The notes below the pieces were generated by a model. The model saw only the letters and a program-made list of their open reading frames with translations. It was not told the origin of the DNA and ran no database searches. A DNA stretch of 64,000 bases from JAICMB01 sp963802915 (GTDB taxonomy: Bacteria > Acidobacteriota > Terriglobia > Bryobacterales > Bryobacteraceae), in contig CAWDKQ010000007.1 in the NCBI GenBank assembly GCA_963802915.1, forward strand, positions 434,001 through 498,000, read 5' to 3'. Below, piece after piece: positions 35,417 to 43,157 of the stretch. Within the stretch, counting starts at the first letter, position 1; each line of letters begins with the position of its first letter. The translations under genes and the position numbers were made by a program.

Positions 35417-35730
35417 AAGCTCCGCTCTCGCGAATCGCTCACGCGCGATCCGGCGATAAGGGCGACATCTCCAACATCGGCATCATCGCGTATAAAGAGG
35501 AAGACTACCCGATCCTCGTTCGCGAAGTGACCGCCGCGCGCGTCAAAGCCTTCTTTCAGGACCTGGTGAAGGGAAAAGTGGAACGCTATGAACTCCCCAA
35601 TCTCTGGGCGCTCAACTTCGTAATGCGGGAAGCTCTCGACGGTGGAGGCACAATTTCCCTTCGCACCGACGCGCAGGGAAAAACACTCGGCACGGCGTTG
35701 CTGCAAATGGAAATAGAACTTCCCGGCTGA
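35413..35730 (+). CDS. AtuA-related C-terminal-domain protein
   Basis: A 105-residue protein corresponding to the small domain that is fused to the C-terminus of AtuA in many bacteria. Visible family parts are LSRIAHARSGDKGDISNIGIIAYK at the start and LPNLWALNFVMREALDGGGTISLR near the end. It overlaps the AtuA stop by 4 bases, so equal synthesis of both parts is likely; the two probably form one complex. No metal or cofactor motif can be named with confidence. Confidence 0.88.
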   Translation: MKAPLSRIAHARSGDKGDISNIGIIAYKEEDYPILVREVTAARVKAFFQDLVKGKVERYELPNLWALNFVMREALDGGGTISLRTDAQGKTLGTALLQMEIELPG

Positions 35731-35749
35731 GCCGCGTTACCTTAGACCT

Positions 35750-36970
35750 ATGTCCACCGTGTCGACGCAGCCGCAGGAAACCACTGCCGCTGAACAAATC
35801 AGAGCTCTCGAGAGCGAATACCTCTTACAAAACTACGCCCGCTATCCGCTCGTTCTCGCGAAGGGCAAAGGCTGCTACGTTTACGACATCGATGGCAAGC
35901 GATACCTCGATTTGATCGCCGGAATCGGCGTGAACGCTCTCGGCTATGCCCATCCTCGTATGGTGAAAGTGATTCGCGAGCAGGCCGGCCTGGTTGTTCA
36001 TACTTCGAACCTCTACTATCACGAATATCAAGGACGCCTCGCGGAGCGCCTTGCGAAGATCAGCGGTTTGAACCGGACGTTCTTTACCAATTCCGGAACG
36101 GAGTCGATGGAGGGCGCCATCAAGATGACGCGTTCCCACGGAAACAGGATTTCCCCGGACAAACACGAACTGGTATCGCTGCTGAATTCTTTCCATGGCC
36201 GCACCATGGGTGCGCTCTCCATCACGGGCCAGGAGAAATACCGCAAAGATTTTGAGCCTCTTCTCCCCGGCGTAAAATTCGTTCCGCAAAACGATATCAC
36301 GGCGCTCGAACAGGTTGTTTGCGATCGGACGGCCGGCATTGTCATCGAGTGGATTCAAGGTGAAGGCGGCATCAATCCGATGACGCTCGAATATGCGCGC
36401 AAGGCTCGTGAACTGGCGGATCGTTATAATGCGCTGCTAATTTTCGATGAGATCCAGTGCGGCGTTGGCAGGCCCGGAACATACTTCGCGTATCAACTTG
36501 CCGATCCGGTGGTGATGCCCGACATCATGGTCGCCGCGAAACCGTTGGCCTGCGGGCTGCCGCTTGGTGTCATCGTCGCGAATGAAAAAGCCGCCGCAAC
36601 GATTGGCCCCGGAATGCATGGAACAACTTTTGGCGGAGGACCGCTCGCCTGCCGTGTGGCGCTCGAATTTCTCGATCTTCTCGACGAACTCCTCCCGTCT
36701 ATCCGCAACGTCGGCGCATATTTCCGGATGAAGCTGTCGGAGTTGCAGCGCCGCTACGGTTTCATCAAAGAAGTGCGCGGACAGGGACTGATGATCGGAG
36801 TCGAACTCGACATTCCGGGCAAGCAAATGGTCCTCGATGCCATGGCCGATGGCATGTTGATGAACTGCACGCATGACACGGTTTTGCGTTTCCTGCCGCC
36901 GTACATCTTGAGTGAGAAACAGGTGGACGTCGCGGTCGGAAAGCTCAACAAGATTTTCAAAAAGGTGTAG
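35750..36970 (+). CDS. argD: Class III aminotransferase, acetylornithine type
   Basis: A 406-residue PLP-dependent aminotransferase, fold type I. Key parts: NSGTESMEGAIKMTR for phosphate binding, FHGRTMGALS, the IFDEIQCGVGRPG Asp that contacts the PLP ring nitrogen, the Schiff-base Lys in MVAAKPLACGLPLG, and HGTTFGGGPLACRVALEFLD. Overall it most resembles acetylornithine aminotransferase, which converts N-acetylglutamate semialdehyde in arginine synthesis. Other class III enzymes (4-aminobutyrate or lysine-related) share the pattern, and no arginine gene is next to it, so the symbol is provisional. It starts 19 bp after the AtuA operon and is convergent with the methyltransferase gene. Confidence 0.8.
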   Translation: MSTVSTQPQETTAAEQIRALESEYLLQNYARYPLVLAKGKGCYVYDIDGKRYLDLIAGIGVNALGYAHPRMVKVIREQAGLVVHTSNLYYHEYQGRLAERLAKISGLNRTFFTNSGTESMEGAIKMTRSHGNRISPDKHELVSLLNSFHGRTMGALSITGQEKYRKDFEPLLPGVKFVPQNDITALEQVVCDRTAGIVIEWIQGEGGINPMTLEYARKARELADRYNALLIFDEIQCGVGRPGTYFAYQLADPVVMPDIMVAAKPLACGLPLGVIVANEKAAATIGPGMHGTTFGGGPLACRVALEFLDLLDELLPSIRNVGAYFRMKLSELQRRYGFIKEVRGQGLMIGVELDIPGKQMVLDAMADGMLMNCTHDTVLRFLPPYILSEKQVDVAVGKLNKIFKKV

Positions 36971-37879
36971 CTACGGGCTGTAAATAAAGTAAGGGTAGCG
37001 ATCGATCGGAAGGGAATCGCGCTTGATGGCGACGCACCACGTTTGCTCGCCTCGGTTCTCTGTGTCGTAGCCGTTTTCCTGAAGAAACTTCAAGAGCGGT
37101 CGATGCGACGAGAACTCATCGATGAAAGTCGTGAAAAGCCGCACAACCTCAAAACCGGCGGCCTTCACGGTTTCTCCTATCTCATAGGCGGTGTACTCGC
37201 GGACGTGACCGATTTCCGGCTCTTCTCCTGGCACTGGACGTTTGTAGAGAAAAAAGATCTGGGGATTATCGTGGCCGTCGAGCGTCTTCGCGACACTCGT
37301 TATGCTGCCGACGTTCGGAGTCGTAATGAGAAGAAAGCCTCCGTTCACTAACACCCGACGAGCCTCCAGCAGCATGTGCATCGGATCGTACGTGAGATGC
37401 TCAATAATTTCGCCGGCCACCACGGTATCGAAGTGCCCATCGGGATAAGGAAAGCGGTCGCGCTCGGCATCGAAGTGGTCGACATAGCACTGGAACTCGC
37501 CGTCGGGGTATTGCATCTTTTTGAGATCGGACCGCCCGAGCGGACCGTAATATGCGCCGCGCACTTCGCGGTACTTGCACACGCGTTCGAGCAGCGGAGT
37601 AAGCTGCATGTAACACCCGAGCTCGAGAATTCTACCCGTCGATTGCGGCGGCGGAACAAGCGCCAAAGTCCGGGCAAGACGCGGAACATGCTTCGCGAGA
37701 TAAGCCTTCGAGTTCGCGTCCGGCATCGGCATGTCATGCAGCGCGCCTTCCGCGTTTTTCAAGAGCTGCTGGTCGAATGGCTCTGCAGCCTGACGTTCTT
37801 CCGGGCCTTGGAAGTGATAGTTGAGCTTGCGAAGAAGATTGCGAACGAAACGAAGATGGAGGGGTAACCGCGATTCCAT
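36971..37879 (-). CDS. SAM-dependent methyltransferase
   Basis: A 302-residue class I methyltransferase. The SAM-binding glycine-rich loop is GRILELGCYMQLTPLLERV, with an acidic turn (CYVDHFDAERDRF), and motif IV/V is TVVAGEIIEHLTYDPMHMLLEARRVLVNGGFLLITTPNVGS, similar to methyltransferases acting on sugars or small molecules. A C-terminal part (YTAYEIGETVKAAGFEVVRLF) closes the fold. It starts 6 bp after the serA stop on the same strand, so it is probably co-transcribed. The substrate is not predictable. Confidence 0.85.
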   Translation of the reverse strand: MESRLPLHLRFVRNLLRKLNYHFQGPEERQAAEPFDQQLLKNAEGALHDMPMPDANSKAYLAKHVPRLARTLALVPPPQSTGRILELGCYMQLTPLLERVCKYREVRGAYYGPLGRSDLKKMQYPDGEFQCYVDHFDAERDRFPYPDGHFDTVVAGEIIEHLTYDPMHMLLEARRVLVNGGFLLITTPNVGSITSVAKTLDGHDNPQIFFLYKRPVPGEEPEIGHVREYTAYEIGETVKAAGFEVVRLFTTFIDEFSSHRPLLKFLQENGYDTENRGEQTWCVAIKRDSLPIDRYPYFIYSP

Positions 37880-37885
37880 GTTCGG

Positions 37886-39124
37886 CTAATAAAGAATCCG
37901 CGTCCGAATCGTCCCCGAGACCTCATCCAGCCGCCGCTTCAACTCCATCGTCTCCGCGCGCTCGCTCGTCTCCACGTCGATCACCACGTATCCGATTTTC
38001 GGATTTGTTTGCAGATACTCACCCGCGATGTTGATCTGCTGCTCCGAAAAAATCGCATTCACCTTCGACAACATGCCGGGCTGATTGCGATGGATGTGCA
38101 GAATGCGATGCTGCCCGGGATGCTCGGGCAAGGATACTTCCGGGAAATTCACGGCGCTCACGGTGGATCCATTGTCGCTGTATTTGATCAGCTTTTCGGC
38201 TACTTCCGTGCCGATATTCTGCTGTGCTTCCGCCGTGCTCCCGCCGACATGCGGCGTCAGAATCACGTTCTCAAAACCGCGTAGCGGCGACACGAATTCA
38301 TCGCCCGCGGTCTTCGGTTCCACCGGAAATACATCGATCGCCGCGCCCGATAGATGTTTCGACTTCAGCGCCTCAACTAATGCATCGATGTCAACCACCG
38401 AACCGCGCGACGCATTGATCAGCCGCGATCCTTCTTTCATGCGCGCGAATTGCGCCGCGCCGATCATGCGGTGTGTCTGCGCAGTCTCCGGAACATGCAG
38501 CGTGATCACATCGGCGATTTCGAGCAACGCGTCGAGCGTTGGAACGGCTCGCGCATTTCCCATCGCCAGCTTGGTCTCGATATCGTAATACGCCACCTGC
38601 ATTCCCAGTGCTTCGGCGATCACGCCCACCTGCGTGCCGATGTGGCCGTAGCCAATAATTCCCAGCACCTTCCCGCGCACTTCGTACGATGCCGTCGCGG
38701 TCTTGATCCATTCGCCTCGATGCGTAGCCGCATTGCGATGCGGAATGCCGCGCATGAGCAGGACTGTTTCGGCCACCACCAATTCCGCTACGCTTCTCGT
38801 GTTAGAAAACGGCGCGTTGAATACCGGAATACCGCGCTCCTGCGCAAAATCGAGGTCAACCTGGTTCGTGCCGATGCAGAAACAGCCAACCCCAATCAGC
38901 CGCGGGGCATGTTCAAAAATACGAGACGTCAATTGCGTCGCCGACCGGATTCCCACCAGGTAGGCATCGCTAATTGACTCGATCAGTTTCTCTTCCGGCA
39001 GCGACTTCGGATGGTATTCAATGGCGGTGTAGCCGTCCGCCCGAAACGCATCCACGGCGCTCTGATGAACGCCTTCCAGAAGCAGAACCTTGATCTTGCT
39101 CTTATCGAGAGAGGTTTTGTTCAT
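37886..39124 (-). CDS. serA: D-3-phosphoglycerate dehydrogenase
   Basis: A 412-residue NAD-dependent dehydrogenase for the first step of serine synthesis, 3-phosphoglycerate to 3-phosphohydroxypyruvate. Length and plan match the E. coli type, with one C-terminal ACT domain. Visible motifs: IGVGCFCIGTNQVDL in the substrate domain, the NAD-binding LGIIGYGHIGTQVGVIAEALGM, catalytic Arg in NASRGSVVDIDAL and Glu/His in ENVILTPHVGGSTAEAQ. The ACT domain (HRNQPGMLSKVNAIFSEQQINI) should bind serine for feedback inhibition. The start ATG 39124 lies 72 bp from the divergent DinB-family gene. Confidence 0.93.
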   Translation of the reverse strand: MNKTSLDKSKIKVLLLEGVHQSAVDAFRADGYTAIEYHPKSLPEEKLIESISDAYLVGIRSATQLTSRIFEHAPRLIGVGCFCIGTNQVDLDFAQERGIPVFNAPFSNTRSVAELVVAETVLLMRGIPHRNAATHRGEWIKTATASYEVRGKVLGIIGYGHIGTQVGVIAEALGMQVAYYDIETKLAMGNARAVPTLDALLEIADVITLHVPETAQTHRMIGAAQFARMKEGSRLINASRGSVVDIDALVEALKSKHLSGAAIDVFPVEPKTAGDEFVSPLRGFENVILTPHVGGSTAEAQQNIGTEVAEKLIKYSDNGSTVSAVNFPEVSLPEHPGQHRILHIHRNQPGMLSKVNAIFSEQQINIAGEYLQTNPKIGYVVIDVETSERAETMELKRRLDEVSGTIRTRILY

Positions 39125-39196
39125 GAACTCGGGCTAAAACATAAGTGTCTCATGTGATTTGATGCGGCATGGTATTCTTCCCCCGAGAGGAATTCC

Positions 39197-39724
39197 ATGA
39201 GCATCAGCGCCAGTCTCCTACCCGAATTCGATCAGGAAATGAAGATGACACGTAAGCTTCTCGAGTGCGTGCCCGACGACCGTCCCGATTACAAGCCGCA
39301 CGCGAAATCGATGCCGCTCAACCGTCTTGCCGGACACGTTGCGGAACTCCCCAGTTGGGCCACGAACACGATAAAAAGCGATACGCTCGATCTGACGCCG
39401 GCATCGGGCGACGGATTCAAGCCGTTCTTCATGACCTCTCGGGCGGATCTCCTCGAAGCTTTCGACAAGAACGCCGCGGAAGCGCGTGAAGCTATTGCCG
39501 GCGCGACCGACGAACATCTGATGAAGATCTGGTCGTTGATCTACAAAGGTCAGACCGTGCTGCAAATGCCGCGCGCAGCCGTTCTGCGCAACGTCGTGAT
39601 GAATCACCTGATCCATCACCGAGCGCAACTCGGAGTCTATCTCCGCATGAACGATATCGCGATTCCCGGCATGTACGGTCCCTCGGCGGATGAAGCCCGC
39701 ATGTTCCAGGCCGCCGACGCCTAA
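39197..39724 (+). CDS. DinB family protein
   Basis: A 175-residue four-helix-bundle protein of the DinB/YfiT type. The helix pattern is typical (LLPEFDQEMKMTRKLLECVP, MPLNRLAGHVAELPSW, VVMNHLIHHRAQLGVYLR), with His residues near 48, 136 and 140 that could bind a metal. Such proteins are often thiol transferases or of unknown role. A GAGGAA ribosome-binding site precedes the ATG. The last ten codons plus about 50 downstream bases have been copied into a tandem array (39733-40070), an unusual event at a gene end. Confidence 0.9.
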   Translation: MSISASLLPEFDQEMKMTRKLLECVPDDRPDYKPHAKSMPLNRLAGHVAELPSWATNTIKSDTLDLTPASGDGFKPFFMTSRADLLEAFDKNAAEAREAIAGATDEHLMKIWSLIYKGQTVLQMPRAAVLRNVVMNHLIHHRAQLGVYLRMNDIAIPGMYGPSADEARMFQAADA

Positions 39725-40070
39725 CCCGTAGCCGCTAGGTCGCGAACCGCTCCGGGAACGACGAACAACGAACCAACAACGACGAACGCTTTTCCCGAAG
39801 CCCGCATGTTCCATCTCGCCGACGCTAGGTCGCGAACCGCTCCCGAACGACGAACAACGAACCAACAACGACGAACGCTTTTTCCGGAATGTTCCATCTC
39901 GCCGACGCTGGGTCGCGAACCGCTCCCCAACGACGAACTACGAACCAACAACGACGAACGCTTTTTCCGGAATGTTCCACCTCGCCGACGCCTAACCCGT
40001 CGCCGCTAGGTCGCGAACCGCTCCGGGAACGACGAACAACGAACCAACAACGACGAACGCTTTTCCCCCG
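39689..40070 (+). repeat. Tandem array derived from the dinB-like gene's 3' end
   Basis: Four imperfect copies of a core beginning CGCTAGGTCGCGAACCGCTC start at 39733, 39823, 39906 and 40004 (periods 90, 83 and 98). Each core ends ACGACGAACGCTTTT and is rich in AAC/CGAAC. The linkers between cores repeat the dinB-like 3' coding end (CGCATGTTCC..GCCGACGCC at 39696-39723), so the full unit spans the stop codon. No open frame is conserved across units. This fills the gap between the DinB-family and DUF169 genes. Confidence 0.85.
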
Positions 40071-40790
40071 CTAAGCCGTCGCCAACTGCGCCCTGCGATC
40101 TTCGTGATACTGCTTCAACGTCGCGTTCGCCTGCGCGATCGTGGTGAGCTCCTGGCAGACCCGCTCCAGGTCCTTGCCCGGAATCGCCGCATACAGTTCG
40201 TCGTCGCCGATGTTCGTGTACACCCGATTGCCGATGCATCCCGTGCTGGTCACAACGCCCGTGCTCATCGCCGCAGGAATCGCCATGCAAGTGGGCCGCG
40301 CGAGCAGCGGCAACGCGGCGGAAGCACCCGCTCGCTGAGCCGCCTCCTGCAAGAGCATCAACGCCGCTGCGCGCCCCGCCACCAGCACAACATCAGGACT
40401 TACGGTACTGTCGCCCAGCGGAGCGTACACGATCGCTGCCGGCGTCGCGGCTAGGCGGGGAATCCCAGGTACCTCTTCCATCCGCAGATATCCGATGTCG
40501 GTCATCAACTTCAAAGTTCCTTCCAACTCCGTGGCCCGCGCGTCCGGCAACGCAATGTTGTGCGTGTAGCTGCCGATGGGGCAATTGTAGTGATCGGAAG
40601 GAACCGTGTAGAACGAGCGGCCGGCCGCTGCGAGGCGCCAAAAACTACAGCCCGACGGTTCCACGCCTTCAAATTTCTCTACCGATTCAGGTGCATGATC
40701 GAGGAAGGAAACTGCTACGGGTCGCCGCTGCAGACCCAGCGTTGTGGTCAACTGCGTTTCAAGGGATCGATAATCGGCCATAAGCTTCAT
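40071..40790 (-). CDS. DUF169 domain protein
   Basis: A 239-residue protein of the DUF169 family (function unknown). Family parts: RRPVAVSFLDHAPE near the start, SGCSFWRLAAAGRSFYTVPSDHYNCPIGSYTHN with three Cys residues, VLVAGRAAALMLLQEAA, and TGVVTSTGCIGNRVYTNIGDDELYAAIPG. The conserved Cys pattern suggests redox or metal/cluster binding, which is inference only. I choose ATG 40790; the 21 residues upstream in the open frame are basic and not family-like. It ends at the edge of the tandem array and is divergent from the adaptor gene. Confidence 0.85.
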   Translation of the reverse strand: MKLMADYRSLETQLTTTLGLQRRPVAVSFLDHAPESVEKFEGVEPSGCSFWRLAAAGRSFYTVPSDHYNCPIGSYTHNIALPDARATELEGTLKLMTDIGYLRMEEVPGIPRLAATPAAIVYAPLGDSTVSPDVVLVAGRAAALMLLQEAAQRAGASAALPLLARPTCMAIPAAMSTGVVTSTGCIGNRVYTNIGDDELYAAIPGKDLERVCQELTTIAQANATLKQYHEDRRAQLATA

Positions 40791-40900
40791 TATCAGCGAT
40801 GTCCCTCCCCGCACAGCCCGTCCCACAAACGGACAGCGGATTACACGCCCCACGGCGGTGCCTCCTCCAACGCTGTGCTGTTTCAGTAGGATAAGGTTAA

Positions 40901-40927
40901 AAGGGCAATGGCAACGCAGTTGCCCTT
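40901..40927 (+). promoter_or_regulatory. Inverted repeat in the leader of the export operon
   Basis: Perfect 8-bp arms AAGGGCAA and TTGCCCTT with an 11-base loop end 17 bases before the adaptor ATG, close to its AGAGGAG ribosome-binding site. It may be an operator or an RNA hairpin affecting translation. Confidence 0.5.
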
Positions 40928-40944
40928 AATAGAGGAGAATTCAT

Positions 40945-42216
40945 ATGGACAAACCTCGCGGAAAAGAAGTCGCGCGTCGGAAGCTCGTCAAGCGGATCGT
41001 TTACATATCCCTCATCGTGATCGCGCTCCCGCTGATCACCTGGGGCCTGAGCCGGTTGAAGCCCGCCGCCCCCGAGGTGGAACTCGCGACGGTTTGGCCG
41101 GACACGGTCCGCCGTGGTCCGATGGTTCGCGAAGTGCGCGGACTCGGCACGCTGGTCGCGAAGGATTTCCTCTGGATTCCCGCCCAGTTCGACGGCCGCG
41201 TCGAGAAGATCAACGTTTTGCCCGGTTCGGTCGTCCATGCCAATGACGTTCTCATGGTGATGTCGAATCCGCAGATGGAGCTCGATGCCGGGAACCTCGA
41301 GTGGCAAGTGAAAGCCGCCGAGGCCACCTACACCGATTTGAAGGTGAAGCTCGAGACGCAGCAGCTCCAGCAGAAGTCTCTCACTGAAAAAGCCAATTCT
41401 GATTACCAGCAGGCCGCGCTCACCGCCGAGAAGGACAAAGCGCTGTTCGATCAGCACCTGGAACCCGAATTGACCTTAAAGCTCTCGCAATCGAACGCCG
41501 CGCAGTTGAAGAACAGTTGGGAGCTGGCGAAACAGCAGCTCGACATCTTCGTGCAGTCGATGCAGGCACAGTTGGAAGTGCAGAAGGTCAACATCGATCA
41601 GCTTCGCGCTTCGTGGGAATTGAAAAAGAAGCAGGTCTCGCAGCTCACTATTCGCGCCGGCGTGGATGGTGTGGTCGCGCAGCTCGGCCCCACCGGAACG
41701 CCGCTTGAAGTCGGCCAGCGTGTCGCGCCCGGCGCGGTGCTGGCGAAGGTCACGGTCCCCGGCAAGCTCAAAGCGACTCTCAAGATTCCTGAAACCCAGG
41801 CGAAAGACGTCGCCCTCAACCAGCAGGCGCAGGTCGATACGCGCAACGGCATTATTCCGGGACACGTCACTCGCGTCGATCCCGCGGCCACGAACGGCAC
41901 GGTCGACGTGGATGTGAGTCTCGACGGCCCGCTGCCGGAAGGCGCGCGGCCCGACCTCAGCGTCGATGGCACCATCACCATCGAGAAGCTGGCCGACGTC
42001 GTGTATGTCGGCCGCCCTGTGATCGGCCAGGCGGGCAGCAAGATCGGCCTGTTTAAGATCGACCCGGATGGCAAGGGCGCCTCGCGTGTCACAGTATCGC
42101 TGGGCCGCGCCTCCGTAAACACCATCGAGGTTGTGGACGGCCTGCACGTTGGAGATCGCGTCATCCTGTCCGATATGTCGGCCTGGGATGCGCACAATCG
42201 GATTCGCTTGAGATAG
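40945..42216 (+). CDS. Periplasmic adaptor (HlyD/MacA-like membrane-fusion protein)
   Basis: A 423-residue adaptor anchored by one N-terminal helix (IVYISLIVIALPLITWGL). A lipoyl-like half (GRVEKINVLPGSVVHANDVLMVM) and its partner (AGVDGVVAQLGPTGTPLEVGQRV) flank a long coiled-coil hairpin, about residues 115-235, with many Gln and Leu. Beta-barrel and membrane-proximal parts follow (LKATLKIPETQAKDVALNQQ, NTIEVVDGLHVGDRVILSD). It should link an inner-membrane permease to an outer-membrane channel. A strong AGAGGAG site precedes the ATG. It is first in a five-gene operon with two ATPases and a permease. Confidence 0.92.
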   Translation: MDKPRGKEVARRKLVKRIVYISLIVIALPLITWGLSRLKPAAPEVELATVWPDTVRRGPMVREVRGLGTLVAKDFLWIPAQFDGRVEKINVLPGSVVHANDVLMVMSNPQMELDAGNLEWQVKAAEATYTDLKVKLETQQLQQKSLTEKANSDYQQAALTAEKDKALFDQHLEPELTLKLSQSNAAQLKNSWELAKQQLDIFVQSMQAQLEVQKVNIDQLRASWELKKKQVSQLTIRAGVDGVVAQLGPTGTPLEVGQRVAPGAVLAKVTVPGKLKATLKIPETQAKDVALNQQAQVDTRNGIIPGHVTRVDPAATNGTVDVDVSLDGPLPEGARPDLSVDGTITIEKLADVVYVGRPVIGQAGSKIGLFKIDPDGKGASRVTVSLGRASVNTIEVVDGLHVGDRVILSDMSAWDAHNRIRLR

Positions 42217-42245
42217 AGCTGGAATAAATTAGGAGACTACATTAA

Positions 42246-42944
42246 ATGGCAGGGGAACCATTACTTCATTTGGACGGCGTCACGAAAGTATTCGTGACCG
42301 ACGAAGTGGAAACGCACGCGCTTGCGGGGATCCATATTGATATTCAAAGGGGAGAATACATCGCCATTGCCGGGCCTTCGGGCTGCGGTAAATCGACGCT
42401 GCTCGCCATTCTCGGTCTCCTCGATTCACCGACCGATGGCACTTACATTTTGAACGGCAAGGAAGTGCAGAGCCTGAAGCTCTCCGAGCGCGCCCGCATT
42501 CGCAATCGCGAGATCGGCTTCATCTTCCAGGCGTTCAACCTCATCGGCGATCTCACCGTCTATGAGAACGTCGAACTGCCTCTGACGTATCGCGGCATGG
42601 GCGGCGCGGAGCGCAAGAAGCGCGTGCAGGAGGCGCTCGAGCGCGTCGGCATGTCCCATCGCGTGAAGCACTATCCTTCGCAGCTATCCGGAGGTCAGCA
42701 GCAGCGTGTCGCCGTGGCGCGAGCTCTGGCCGGCGATCCCGCCATCCTGCTCGCCGACGAGCCTACCGGAAACTTGGATTCAACGAATGGTGAACAGGTG
42801 ATGGACCTGCTCCGCGAATTGCATCGCGGCGGCGCCACCATCTGCATGGTTACTCACGACCCGCGGTACGCAAGATACGCAGACCGCGGTATCCATCTCT
42901 TCGACGGCCGCATCGTGGAGGAGAACGTAAGCGCGGAGTTGTAA
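42246..42944 (+). CDS. ABC transporter ATPase (MacB/LolD type), first copy
   Basis: A 232-residue nucleotide-binding subunit. Walker A GPSGCGKST, Q-loop region FIFQAFNLIGDLTVYENVELPL, ABC signature LSGGQQQRVAVARAL, Walker B ILLADEPTGNLD and the switch His in MVTHDPRYARY are all intact. The EPTGNLDS sequence is typical of the MacB/LolD/FtsE group that pairs with FtsX-type permeases, in agreement with the permease at 43158-45554. It follows the adaptor by 29 bp and directly abuts the next small gene. Confidence 0.95.
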   Translation: MAGEPLLHLDGVTKVFVTDEVETHALAGIHIDIQRGEYIAIAGPSGCGKSTLLAILGLLDSPTDGTYILNGKEVQSLKLSERARIRNREIGFIFQAFNLIGDLTVYENVELPLTYRGMGGAERKKRVQEALERVGMSHRVKHYPSQLSGGQQQRVAVARALAGDPAILLADEPTGNLDSTNGEQVMDLLRELHRGGATICMVTHDPRYARYADRGIHLFDGRIVEENVSAEL

Positions 42945-43136
42945 ATGTTAAGCAAACACGTCGATGCCATAGCTCTCCTGGTGATCGTGCTCGGGCTCCT
43001 GGTTTTTTCGAAGGCGCCCGAGTTTCGGATCGTGCGCGATGCGCAAGGCGCGCCAATTCGAATCCAGAACGCCCTCAACCGTCTCGATCCATGTCCGCTT
43101 TCCGAAGCGCTGATCCCGCATTTCCGTTTCCGCTGA
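42945..43136 (+). CDS. Small single-helix membrane protein
   Basis: A 63-residue product with one N-terminal membrane helix (IALLVIVLGLLVFS) and a short basic tail (FRIVRDAQGAPIRIQNALNR). The ATG follows the ATPase stop with no gap, and the permease begins 21 bp after its stop, so it sits in an operon and is probably translated. I do not recognise a family. A small accessory subunit of the transporter is a reasonable guess; a chance frame cannot be excluded. Confidence 0.55.
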   Translation: MLSKHVDAIALLVIVLGLLVFSKAPEFRIVRDAQGAPIRIQNALNRLDPCPLSEALIPHFRFR

Positions 43137-43157
43137 TCTTTACCGGTCGGACATTCT

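Noticed and set aside
39689..40070. CRISPR array
   Set aside because: Repeat cores of about 60 bases with 83-98 base periods, related linkers rather than unique spacers, and no cas genes nearby. The linkers are copies of the upstream gene end.
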